DNA of 64,000 nt from Juglans regia. Its lineage: Eukaryota > Streptophyta > Magnoliopsida > Fagales > Juglandaceae. Shown in pieces: positions 45,060 to 55,844 of this stretch. Position 1 is the stretch's first letter. Each line of letters opens with the position of its first letter. The notes beneath the pieces are model-generated. The model made no database searches and was not told the origin of the DNA. It saw nothing but the letters and a program-made list of their open reading frames with translations. The stretch spans positions 17,592,341 to 17,656,340 of the forward strand of contig NC_049912.1 of assembly GCF_001411555.2 (NCBI RefSeq), read 5' to 3'. Both the position numbers and the translations under genes were made by a program.

Positions 45060-47099
45060 ATAATTATAAGCACATAAACTTGGGTACGTAGGACTGAAAC
45101 AACAATATGTTATATGCAAGTTGTTTTTGTCCATATAGGTGAATCCCATTTATTGCATGTGGAGGGTTGGAGATGTTCAGATATTAATGTACTTGAGGAG
45201 CACGCAAAGCTAATGCAACAAGCGAGGCCGGGAGTTGTCAAGGAAAGGTGGTGGGGTGATGGGGTAATGTACCACATCTCTTTAAAAATTATGGGTTTTC
45301 ATTGCTAGTTTCATACAAATCATGATCATCTTGAATGCCTATTTATACTGTCATCTTAATAAAACATTTTTAATTAGATTAAAAATGTATATAGAGAGTA
45401 AAAGTAATACCCTACTGATATTACTATTAGATAGCTAGCTAGAATTCATCATGGTTCATGTACATGATTTCTTTTCCTCTTTTGGTTTCGAATGTAAAAA
45501 AAGGTTTTAAATATATAATATGCACATGTAAAAATTTCTACTATTATTCATGTGCAACTTATGGTAATGCAAATTGTCACTTTCGAGATTTTCGAGTTGG
45601 ATATTTATTTTGCGCAGCTCATGTAGAAATATAATTTCCTCCTTTCTCTCTAACTTTATGAGTAGTCCAGCTAGTAGTTGCAAGGAAAAAATCTTAAAGA
45701 CAGATAGCCATGATCTCCTAGGCAGTTTCCTTTCTATTTCCTGATATCTTCCGACAAATTTCCTCAGTAAATTCTTAGATCCTTCTTAAATTCCAACTAA
45801 GTTGTTTTTTATCCTTGAGATCCAATGTGTGTGTGTGTATTTATGTCTTACCTTAGAAATATAGGAGTTTGAACTTTGATTGCAGTACTGATTCCATTTA
45901 TTCTTTAGTTGCTTTCTAATCGGATATATATGCACAAATACATCATGATGTACTTCATGTAATTAGTGGAGGCACTCTGAAGTGTACTTTTGATGCAAGT
46001 TTGTTGATCTTTGTCCATGGATCTATTTAAGCTTAATGTTTTTTCCTCCTCGATCGGTTTTCTGTTTCCCTCTCATGTGTGGATCCAAAGTTCTGAGATT
46101 AGGCTGGCTAGCTAGCTAGATAAAAAAAAATAATCATTTGCCTCATGCAAAGTTCATTTGCAGCTTGTTTTCTAGTACTCTTAAGCTCAAATCTGTCTCA
46201 ACTTGCTTGTCTCCCACATCATAAGACTTTAAATCACTAGTACTGTTTAATCATCTTGGTCGACTTCAGCTTTACTTAATTAGCCAATTTAACTCACTAT
46301 TTTTTCTCTCCTTTTATGTTCTTCTTGTTGTTGTGATAAAAGGGATCTTCTTCATGCGTTTGCTTTATTCCAATCTATATCCCAATGCGTTCTTAAGAGT
46401 TCTGTCCAAAAGAAACAACTTAATTTCCCCTTTATTTTCTTGTTACCAGCTTGTTTGATTGGTTCCAGATATATTTATATATAAATATATCTGGAATCGA
46501 TATAATTTACTTGAGATCCCTTCTCTCCTCCAGTTGGCCCTTGATTTTCTCTTACCATATATCTCACATATATGTGTAAGCATATATTATATAAGTTAAT
46601 TAGTCCTAGCTCGATCCATGATCTGCATATTATAATCTGAATGTGTGTGGCAACTTTATGCATGCCACTGTATAATATTAATTAATATTGGTGTAAGAGA
46701 ACAAATAGTAAATTATATATTCTAATGCTCTTGATGTCTTAACTCATGATCATCCTCTTCCTATATAGGGAAATTGATCAGGATGGATATAGAGATCAAG
46801 ATGATCAACAGGATATAGACGGTCATCGCTCATCAACGATCGATGTGCGAAGTTGAGGATGAACTCCACCCACCATTTGTTTTTGGTTATTTGTTTTAAT
46901 TGGTGAAACATTTGTATTGTACGTGGATGTTTCTGTACATTTAAACATTGTAAGAGACATTAGCTGCTCCCATTTGTAGTACTTAATTGCCTTTCATTAA
47001 TTCACCATATGCTAGTGTATGGTACTCTTAGTAAATGAGTTGGAGTAGGAAATTAGGTACCCAAAAAATGGTGCATTTTGTATGCTGGTTTGGTAGCAG
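43608..47099. other. CACTA 3' non-coding region
   Basis: 3.5 kb between the TnpA-like gene and the right subterminal array. It contains an (AT)n run (43706-43735), a (CT)n run (45030-45059), a perfect 34-bp palindrome (46463-46496) and no recognised coding sequence. The 64-codon frame at 45114-45308 has no known motif. This could be captured host DNA or old untranslated sequence. Confidence 0.5.
43706..43735. repeat. (AT)n microsatellite
   Basis: About 15 uninterrupted AT units inside the CACTA element, just downstream of the TnpA-like gene. Confidence 0.9.
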
Positions 47100-47747
47100 G
47101 CGCAAAATGCCAATTGCGGCGATTTCCAGTTCGCCAAGAAAAAGTTTTAAAAACTAATTTCTTTTTTTGCGGCGAATAAAGTTGGCCGCGAAAAACTAAA
47201 CATGGACCGAAAGTGCTTTTAGCGGCGCCAAGAAATCAACGCAAATTCTATATTGCAGCGAACATTAGTCGCCGCCAAACACTATTAAGACCATTGAATT
47301 ATTCTCGACAGACGTAAAAATGCTGCTAAAACTCTATTGCGGCGCAATTAGTCGCTGCTAATATTTATTACGACGATTTTGTGTTATGAGAAAATATTTT
47401 TTGCGTAGATTTTTGAACACGCTGGAAATAATCGAAAACTATTTACGGCGATTTTTTGGCTATTAGTGATGATACTAAACACTGCGAATTATTTTTGGTA
47501 GCGCTATAATGTTAATTTCCCAATGATATTTGCAGCGTATTTTATGATATTTGTGGCGAAAAAAATCGCTGTAAATAAATATTTTTGGCGATGATTTGTT
47601 GATTTCGCTGGGCAAACTTTTAAGTGAGTCAACAATTGCGACGAATAGCCGGCGCATCATATTTCGCTGCGAAAGACTATTTGCGGCGATTATTGGGGTT
47701 ATTTGCGACGAATTATGGTGCCAGAAAAGGCCCTTTCTCTTGTAGTG
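47100..47747. repeat. CACTA right subterminal and terminal repeat region
   Basis: Over 600 bases with at least fifteen gcggcga / tgcgacga / tcgctgc motifs in both orientations, ending in CTCTTGTAGTG at 47747. This right array is about twice as long as the left one. Confidence 0.8.
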
Positions 47748-48020
47748 TCTTACGTGTTCACATTTTCTTGGATGGTGTAAAATGGAAAAGAACACCCAAA
47801 CGGTTTGAAACTTTTCTCATAAATATAATATCTAGCAATGTATACTATGATATATTCATAATGTATATTTAATAATAATATATTGCACAACTAAAAGTTA
47901 TGCTTATTAATAATTAATAAGTCTCATCTCTGGTGTCTGGTGATTCTAGAGGAGGTGAGAAGAAGGATTTTTGTGGCCTAATGTTTAGTCCTTGGTGTGG
48001 AGGGGATAAGAGTCTGTAGC

Positions 48021-49586
48021 ATGGATGATATTGAAGACTTGTGGAGTAACCTTAGATTGACAGAAGAGGAGGTTGTGATCGAGAGTCCTCAGGGCAATGA
48101 AGATGAAGTTCAGCGGAAAGGGGAGAGAAGTCTCATTGGAAAGATTTGTTCTGGTCGTATTGTGGGAAAGGATGTCATTGCCAATGCTATGGGGAAAATT
48201 TGGAGAATTAGTAAGCATGCAATCTTCCAAGAGGTGGACAAAAATGTTTTTGTCATAACTTCTGCTAATCATGTAGATAAACAATGTATTCTTGATGGGA
48301 AACCATGACTTTTTGATAATGTGTTGTTCATGATCCTGCCATATGTGGGACTTCTACAACCTGGCAAGATAGATCTCGATTATGAAATTTTTTGGCTGGA
48401 AATTCATAACTTGCCACTGGGACAGATGACAAAAAAATGGAGTTTACAAATAGGTGCTTCTATGGGTCGTGTTCTAGATATAGAGGTGGCGGAGGATGGG
48501 ATTGGTTGGGGAAAATTCTTGAGGGTGAAGGTGGAGGTGCAGTTGCAGAAGGCAATTGCAAGGGGAAAGATTATAATCGTGCATGGCAAGAAGGTATGAC
48601 TCAATTTCAAATATGAAAAACTTCTGAAGATTTGTTTTAACTGTGAATGGATAGTACATAGGGTGAATGGTTGTTCGAATGGGGGGTGGGGAACAGGTTC
48701 AGATAATAGTTCTAGTACTCAATTTGGTCCTTGGTTACGTGCTAAGGATAGTTACCGGTGGAGGTCTCCCTTTACCTCTACAAAAGCTAGTTCTAGTGGT
48801 CGTGATGATGTTTCGAAGGATCCAGTGATGGAAATGACGACCACAGAAGTGGAGGGTTTTTTGGTATCACTGTCGATGGGCGGTTGTCGAAGAATTCAGG
48901 CCAGGGGCAGTTCATGAATTCTGATGGTAGAGATAGGTATGGAACTAGCAGAACGTGTGGCATTAATGTTGAAATAGCTTAATTGGGAACATTACAGGAG
49001 GATTTAACAGGTGATGTTGGAGGGAGTTTGAATACAAGCGAGAATGAAGGATATGGGAGCAGATATTACAGGAAGTGGTTATGTTTTTTAAGGGTGATGA
49101 AGTTTTAACTGGGGAAGAAGGGAAGGGTGGGCAGGAAGCCGTTATAAAGGAGATGGGCCAAGATGGGCTCGGTGATCCGGGAAGGGCCGCTATGAAGACT
49201 TGTATGGATAATGGGCCCAATGCCACTTATTTATTGAAGGGTAGCTTATTAACAGAAAGTCAGTTATGTGAATAGGAGAAACAGAAGTTATTGGAGGGAC
49301 CTCTCCCTGTGGCAAACCAAAAATCTCTTAAAGGGGGCAGAAAGTGGAAGCGCAGGGCTTGTGGTCAAGTGGAAGTGTGCACTGCGGTAGGTTTTTTATC
49401 TGGTACTAAAAGACTTGCATAGGTTTCGAATGAGGTCCATGCAGTGAATGAAGGTGCAAATAAGGGTAAAAGGATTGCAAACTTGTGTTCTGATGTTATG
49501 TCTAGTGAAGTGGCATAGGCTGGTTGCCAGCCTAGCCGAGCATTATGAAAATATTAAGATGGAACTGTCGGGGGCTTGTGAACCCC
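48021..49586 (+). pseudogene. LINE ORF1 plus first codons of the endonuclease, 3'-truncated
   Basis: An ATG at 48021 begins MDDIEDLWSNLRLTEEEVVI and continues through a DUF4283-like block (LIGKICSGRIVGKDVIANAM..IWRISKHAIFQEVDKNVFVI). A TGA follows at about 48306, then LQPGKIDLDYEIFWLEIHNL and a zinc knuckle near 48630-48680 (CFNC..H..GC). After a Gly/Ser-rich, decayed stretch comes ATGAAAATATTAAGATGGAA at 49546, encoding MKILRWNCRGL, the classic start of the LINE endonuclease. The similarity stops about 30 bases later, directly before the RLP sequence. This is 3' truncation, the reverse of normal LINE truncation, so a later deletion or rearrangement is likely. Confidence 0.75.
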
Positions 49587-49609
49587 CGAACAGTTCAATC
49601 ATCTTGATC

Positions 49610-51680
49610 ATGCGCTTTCTTGTTTCATTAATGATGTTTGATCTTATATTTGCTGGTTGTTCTTCTGGTGTGCAGCCACAGTGCCATGATGATGAGAGAT
49701 TTGCCTTGTTGCAATTTAAGGAAAGCTTCATCATCGATCAGTACGCATTTGAAGATCCTTCTGCTTATTCGAAGGTTTCATCGTGGAAGCCTGAAAGCAA
49801 TGATTGCTGCAAGTGGGATGGTGTAGAGTGCAGTAAGGACATTGGTCATGTCATCGGCCTTGACCTCAGTAGCAGTTACCTTTACAGTTCTCTCAATCCG
49901 AATTGCAGCCTCTTTTGGCTTCATAACCTTGAGAGCCTTAATCTGGCCGACAATCACTTTTCTTCTCCAATCCCAACTAGTTTGAGGTAGCTTTCAAGGC
50001 TAACAAATCTCAACCTCTCTGCCTCTAGATTTTCTGGCCAAATCCCTTTAGAAATTTTAGAGGTCTCCAAGTTAGTTTCCCTAGATCTCTATTATAGTCC
50101 ATTGTTGAAGCTCCAAAAATTTGGCCTAAGAGTTATAGCTCAAAACTTCACAAACTTGGAGGTACTATACCTTGACCAAGTTGGCATATCATTCAATGTA
50201 CCCAATGTCTTGGCTAACTTATCTTCTTTAAGCCAGTGTGACTTGCATGGTGAGTTTCTCGTTGGAATTTTCCACCTATATAATCTTCAGCATCTTTATC
50301 TGCAGAGTAATATATACCTTACGGGACGCATACCAGAATTTCACAAAACGAGCCCCCTCAAGACATTGCAACTTGCACACACGAACTTCAATGGTGAGTT
50401 GCCGGATTCAATTGGTAACCTTAAGTCATTGGTTGAATTTAATGTGTTTGGATGCAATTTCTCTGGAAAAATACCATCTTCACTAGGTAACCTTAGCAAT
50501 CTTTATTTTTTACAACTTCAAGAAAATAGGTTGCACGGTTCAATTCCATAGTCAATATATGGGCTTGTAAATGTTGAAATTCTAGGTCTCGAGTGTAACT
50601 ATCTGAGTGGCCCAGTGGAGTTTGACTTGTTTATGTGACTCAAATACCTCCATGACCTCTTTCTATCTAATAATAATATTTCATTGCTTTCAAAGCCTAG
50701 TACCAACTCAACTTTTCCAAATTTTTGTGACTTGGATGAGTTTCCAGAGTTTCTCAAGAACCAAGATCAATTGGAGGATTTGGATCTTAGTAGAAACAAA
50801 ATTTATGGCCAAGTTCCAAAATGGATGGGGAATATAAGTATAGAAACTCTCTGGTTGGGATTCAACTTTCTCACCGGCTTCAACCAATTTCCAGCTAATC
50901 TTAAGGATTTGAGGCTTGATTTTAACATGCTTCAAGGGTCACTCCCAATCCCACCAACTTCCATCTCTTTTTTATACGATCTCATACAATACACCGACTG
51001 GAGAGATCCCACGTTTGATTTGCAATCCAAGCTCAATGATTCGTCTAGATTTGTCACGCAACAGCTTAAGTGGCCTGCTTCCTCAATGTTTAGGCAACTT
51101 GAGTGATTCTCTCACAATTGTGGATCTACACAACAATAGCTTTCATGGAACCATTCCTCAAACCTTCAGTGAAGGAAAACAATTGAGAATAATTGATTTC
51201 AGCCAGACTCATTTGCAGGGACGTATACCGAGATCATTGGCCAATTGTACCAAACTCGAAGCTCTTAATCTTGGTAACAATCAGATACATGATATTTTCC
51301 CTTTTTGGTTGGGCATTCTTCCACAGTTGAGTGTTCAAAGGCATGGAGATGCTGTATGGGAAAGTCCCAGATTTCTTCAAAGCTATTGATCTCTCGGGCA
51401 ACAGATTTGAAGGAGAAATTCCAGAAGAGGTGGGGCATCTAAAAGGACTTCATTTGCTCAACATTTCCAACAACTTTCTCACAGGTCTTATCCCATTTAC
51501 ATTGGCAAACTTGACAAGTTGTCTAGCATGATCCCTATGAAACTTGTGGAACTCACTTTCCTTTCACACTTTAATGTCTCCCATAATTGTTTGATAGGAC
51601 CTATACCACATGGGAAACAATTCAACACATTCCACAACAGTTCGTTTAGTGGGAACCCTGAATTATGTTGAAGCCCTTTG
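49610..51680 (+). pseudogene. Leucine-rich-repeat receptor-like protein (RLP, Cf-9-like) pseudogene
   Basis: The ATG at 49610 opens a signal peptide (MRFLVSLMMFDLIFAGCSSG) and the LRR N-terminal cap (CHDDERFALLQFK..WKPESNDCCKWDGVECS). LRR units then run through frames 49610-49990, 50102-50551, 50684-51106 and 51100-51389, with repeats such as LESLNLADNHFSSPIP, LDLSRNSLSGLLPQCLGNL and LEALNLGNNQIHDIFPFWLG. Near 51340 a deletion joins the last normal repeat to the KGMEMLYGKVPDFFKAIDLS block, removing roughly 100 residues of island domain and repeats. It ends near 51680 (PHGKQFNTF..GNPELC region) with no transmembrane segment. RLPs are plasma-membrane immune or developmental receptors. At least five stops or shifts; not functional. 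Confidence 0.88.
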
Positions 51681-52943
51681 TCAAAAAAATGTGGCAATCC
51701 TTTCACTTTTCTTTTTCTGTTTTTTCCCCTGTTTTAGATGTTATAGGAAAGGGCCATGGACACGATGTTTATACTGAAAAAAATCTGTTGTATTTGCACC
51801 CATGCTCTCAATAAAATAAGTGTTTTGAAAGAAAATTAACCACAGAGATATATGGCAGTGAAAGTAGAGATGCCCTGCTTTGGTGTATTTTTCTATTTTC
51901 GTTCCAATTACAGTAATCATTACACTTGAATTCTGTATAGAAGGAGAGAATTTCAAACACATATATCTAAGATAAGATAAAGAGTAGTAGTTTGGTAATC
52001 TGGAGAATATTCAACTTCATCTTGAGCTACTACTATTGTACTCTGCTTGTCCTTGTCTAGACCTCCTCCATTCACAGATATTTGGACTAAGACTCATACC
52101 CCTCCAACATAAACACCTAAAAAAGCTATAACAAGAAGTTATGAAATTCAATAATGTTTCACAACACCTTTGTTACTTGATTCATTAAATTGGGGAAGAG
52201 AACTATTCCCTCAATTTTTTCTAAAACCAACAGAAGACTTGAGAAAAAGATAAAAATAATTAGGAGTGGGTGAAGGGAAACTGACTTGCTCAATGTCTCG
52301 CTCATGTTTCCCATGGCTAGCAGGATCTGCCATTCCATCTAAAAATACTGTAAAGAAGGCGACGAGGACGAAGCTCAAGCAATAACTGCATTGGGCCATA
52401 ACGTGGCGGCGACTCGTGCCCTAGTCTTAATAGATGCATATGCTATGCTTTCTTCTCCTACTTTCGCCTCTCATCAAAATTACCCACTACCCTCAAAATC
52501 AAGATTGCCAAATGAGGAACAAATGGAAAAAAGAAACCACCAGCAAAGATTCAAATATCAAATATCACGGATAGATTCAAACGGAATATCTTGTCAATCC
52601 GGAAAAAAACAAATTACCCATGCATGATTTTATCAGGAGATAGATGTATGATCTCCGAGAGATTGAATGGTTTTTGGGTCGTGCAAAAGGAACATGAGCC
52701 CAATACAATCGGCAGAGAGACTTAGAGAGGAAGAAAAGGAGGAATGAGAGGAAGTACGCAATGATCAGATTGATGAAGCCATGATGGTGGTAATTTGTAG
52801 CTCAAAAGAAACTGGGTCACTTTATCTGCTGCCACATCACCAACTCAAATTATTTATTTTTTATTTAATAAAGAAATCATGTTAAATAGGTGTTATATAT
52901 AACAATAACATGACATATTGTTACGTCGTTCTCTCTTATTGAC
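51681..52943. other. RLP 3' flank and non-coding region
   Basis: Apart from the short minus-strand frame at 52211-52399, nothing coding is recognised. Confidence 0.5.
52211..52399 (-). CDS. Possible first exon of a small secreted protein, unrecognised
   Basis: The minus-strand ATG at 52399 gives MAQCSYCLSFVLVAFFTVFL, a convincing signal peptide with a hydrophobic core, then a charged segment (SHGKHERDIEQ). Right after this is a possible splice donor (GCAA|GTCAGT near 52287), so the final codons may be intronic. No second exon could be assigned. It could be a gene fragment or chance; no family is recognised. Confidence 0.25.
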   Translation of the reverse strand: MAQCSYCLSFVLVAFFTVFLDGMADPASHGKHERDIEQVSFPSPTPNYFYLFLKSSVGFRKN

Positions 52944-53030
52944 GTTACAATTCAAGAAAAGCTTAATCATCTATCAGTTTGCATTTGGAGATCCCTTTTC
53001 ATATCCAAAGGTTTCCTCGTGGTGGAATGG
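52944..53030 (+). pseudogene. Second RLP fragment (N-terminal cap only)
   Basis: The plus-strand reading FKKSLIIYQFAFGDPFSYPK continuing VSSWWNG parallels FKESFIIDQYAFEDPSAYSK at 49720-49790 in the first RLP pseudogene. Only about 29 codons survive. This suggests a local RLP cluster or a duplicated scrap. Confidence 0.7.
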
Positions 53031-53772
53031 TGTTTTTTGTATATTTAAATTTCAACATTATGTATATAGCACGTATCTATGGTAATTAGCTTTATTAAGA
53101 TTGGAGGTCAAATACCGTATTTATTATGATTTAGTAGTATTTCTCATAAATGAAGAGAATCCTATAATATTTGACTTTATATATGATATGGTTTTTATCA
53201 TTATATACAAATAATAATGGATATATAACTATTACTCGTAAATAGATATTATTATATATTAATAATATATTGTAGTTTGAGGCTAAGTGACAAATTTAGT
53301 AATACTTCTGAGCTCGAATTGCAAAAAAAAAACAAATGGTAACAACTAGAATACATTTTGAGTAAAATGAATGATATTTCTAATTAAGATTGTTCATTTG
53401 GATGGTTTTTTTTTCGGCCTGATTTGGAACCCGGATAATAGGGTTCCGACCCATAATAAACCCAGGCTAGTACTAGCATAACAATACCCGAAACACCCAG
53501 GTCGAGTATTAGGTTTAAAATCCAGAACTCGAGTTTTGTTTTGCACATTATCACTTCCACACGCCAGAATTGAATTCCAAGTCCTACACACTTAAAATTA
53601 AATAAATAAAAAGATTGCCGTCTAATTTCCTTGTGCGTTCAATCTGCAAACAGACAACAATTCCCATAGACCTTCCGTGTTAGTTCAAAATTTTGAACAA
53701 ACACAAAAACCATGTACATGTTTCTGTCTTCCTTCTCTTGACATAGGTCATTCGTTTCCTCCATTAAAATGC

Positions 53773-53780
53773 CTATAAAA
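53773..53780 (+). promoter_or_regulatory. TATA box of the captured C2 gene
   Basis: CTATAAAA about 175 bases before the first ATG at 53950. Its presence suggests the captured segment includes promoter and leader, not only coding sequence. Confidence 0.5.
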
Positions 53781-53949
53781 GAATTTTGTCTCCCCTCTCA
53801 TCGATATTACTCACAAACATTTGAAATTCAGAAACCCAGTAAATCGTATGTTCAATATCATTAATTCATAGATACGCAAAACACACGTACACATTCGCCG
53901 GCTAGCTATTTACATATAAATATTTATTTCTTTGATTGACATGTTTAGC

Positions 53950-54455
53950 ATGGCATCCCACACCCTTGAGATCATGGTGATCTTCGGTGAAGATATACGA
54001 AACAACTGGAAACCCGTCAAGAAGAATGTTTTCACTTAATTCGAACGGATTCACAGCCCCTTTGCAGAACAAAGACGGACAAGGATGGTGGGAGCTATCC
54101 TTACTGGAATGAAAAGCACAACGTGGACATCCTAGTGCATGTGCGGTTTATAATAGTATAGGTACAATGTAAGACCTCCGTCGGGGACAAAACATTGGGG
54201 ATGGCAAGGATTCCGGTGTTAGATTTCGTCGAAGGTTTTGTGTCATAGAGTTATCTGCATTTTTTGAGTTCCAAATTGAGAGATAGTAATGGGGAGTGGA
54301 ATAGGATTATCAATGTCTCTATAAAGGCAAAAGTCCCAGAATATGTAGCCTCATCATGTTCGAGTGCCACCACCATTGGAGTACCTTTTAGGAAGACATC
54401 GCATTATGGAGGGGTTGTCCCTGGCGTTCTTGTTGGTGTTCCTATCCTGAAATAG
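53950..54455 (+). pseudogene. SRC2-like C2-domain protein pseudogene inside a MULE
   Basis: It starts MASHTLEIMVI and runs to a TAA at 54046. After a frameshift the reading is RTKTDKDGGSYPYWNEKHNV, then an FIIV-stop-VQCK segment, SVGDKTLGMARIPVLDFVEG, a TAG, then KLRDSNGEWNRIINVSIKAK, ending with TAG at 54455. The order of a TLEI start, a PYWNE block, a DKxLG segment and a NGEWxGxINVSIK-like end is that of plant SRC2 single-C2-domain proteins, which bind membranes in a calcium-dependent way during cold or defence signalling. Three stops plus a shift make it dead. The usual Gly/Pro-rich C-terminus is mostly absent. Confidence 0.75.
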
Positions 54456-54821
54456 TACTATCAAGGATAAAAAATGTAGGCTTTAAAAAAAAGATTCGGG
54501 TTCAGTCTAGAACTCAGAATTTGGGTTTCGACCTGGGTCTGACCCGGGCTAACCCGGTTGGGGTTATAGCCTGAATTTGAAACTTGGGTTCAGGTCTGGG
54601 TATCCCGAGTTCTCGGGTCGGAACTCAAATGAACAATTTTATTTCTAATTTAGTCAAAAAGAGGTGTTAGAAACGTAAGATTAATATTATTTTTTTGCAA
54701 ATAAATTTGTGTTTGAATTTGATACAAGGAGGTAGCTAGAAAGGTTGGAATTTTCAGGTTTAAAGTCTAAACACATGCTTTTTGTTGGGAACAGATCCGT
54801 CCTATGGAGTAGGTAACTTAA

Positions 54822-55197
54822 GGAAGGGAATGCTTGGATAATAAGATGAAATGGGAAATATGTGAACAATAGTGAAATGGTTTGTAAATAATAGTGAAAT
54901 GGTTTGAGTTATGATGTTTTATGGGATTTTGGAAGATGTGAGATAAAAAGTTGAATAAAGATATTATAAAGTTAAAATATTGTTGGAATATAAACTTTTA
55001 ATATTATTTTTGTTTAGGAACTTGAAAAAGTTGAATTATTTTTTGTGTTTTATTTTGAAGTTTGGAAATGTTAAAATGATTAGTTAATGATTAGATAAAA
55101 AAGTTGAATATTTGAAATTGAGAAATATTTTTGTTTGAGTAATGTTTGGAAATGAAATGAGATGAGATAAAACCATCTCATCTTCCAAACAAGCCCC
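54822..55197. mobile_element. MITE family copy 5
   Basis: The left part reads GGAATGCTTGGATAATAAGA and the right part CTCATCTTCCAAACAAGCCCC, roughly inverse. The interior repeats 'aatagtgaaatggttt' twice and contains 'gatgagataaaaccatctcatc', an internal palindrome. Confidence 0.65.
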
Positions 55198-55312
55198 TAG
55201 GCAATCAGCTAAGGCCACATCACAATTGGGCTCCAACATGAAACACTAGTTTTGGTGAAAAAACAAAATACAATCGCATTTAATGTAGTACTCCCTGTCG
55301 GGGGCTCTCGAC

Positions 55313-55769
55313 CATTGTTTTTATTTCCGTTCCATTCCGACATGAATGACCAGAATATTTCTTGCTGGATTAGTAACCGGCACGAATTAACCGGTTGTTC
55401 CTTTTTGGCTCAAATTCCAGCCGTTTCGGCCGGTTCCGGTCCATTCCAGTTGGATTCCGATGGTTTGGCTGAAATACATATTTCGTTCCGGATTTAAAGA
55501 TAATGGCAGATTGGTAAATATTTTGAGAAAAGGGACTAACTTTTACTCTTGATATTCTTTTTCTCATACCCTACGATGAAAAGTCACCTCAAATACTCCT
55601 TCTATTCATAAGATGTTGTGAGGTGCAAACATATTTCTTCTTTCAGAACTCATCAGATTTGAGTGTAAATTTGTAATCCGTAATTTCTCTACTCAACAAG
55701 GCCTTATTTCTCTCTTTATTTTTTTCTTTCCAAATTTATCCTATTTGAGTGTAAATTTCTAATCCCTAA

Positions 55770-55844
<75 letters not shown>

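Larger units (their letters stand above)
35088..47747 (+). mobile_element. Complete CACTA (En/Spm) DNA transposon, 12.66 kb
   Basis: The left end CACTACAAGAAAATGG starts at 35088 and the right end CTCTTGTAGTG stops at 47747; both begin CACTACAAGA when read inward. They are flanked by a perfect 3-bp target duplication TCT (35085-35087 and 47748-47750), diagnostic for the superfamily. Subterminal arrays of gcggcgatt-like repeats lie at both ends. Two genes in the same orientation are visible: a TNP2/TnpD-like transposase (37594-41249) and a TnpA-like Ptta/En/Spm protein (41542-43607). Both are broken by stops and shifts, so the element is structurally complete but not autonomous now. Confidence 0.93.
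53386..54640 (+). mobile_element. Pack-MULE-like element carrying a C2-domain gene
   Basis: A perfect 10-bp direct repeat ATTTCTAATT flanks the element (53376-53385 and 54641-54650); 9-11 bp is typical of Mutator-like elements. The ends are inverted (AAGATTGTTCATTTG and, inverse of the right, AAAATTGTTCATTTG). They continue into imperfect inverted arms of about 150 bp with motifs such as GTTCCGACCC and CCCAGGTCGA. The centre contains a cellular gene copy with its promoter (53773) and a single exon (53950-54455). No transposase. Length 1255 bp. Confidence 0.8.

Noticed and set aside
47100..47747. Regular-looking short repeats that might suggest a CRISPR or satellite
   Set aside because: Units are about 10 bases, in both orientations, with irregular spacing, and end in CTTGTAGTG; they are CACTA subterminal repeats. 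The genome is eukaryotic.
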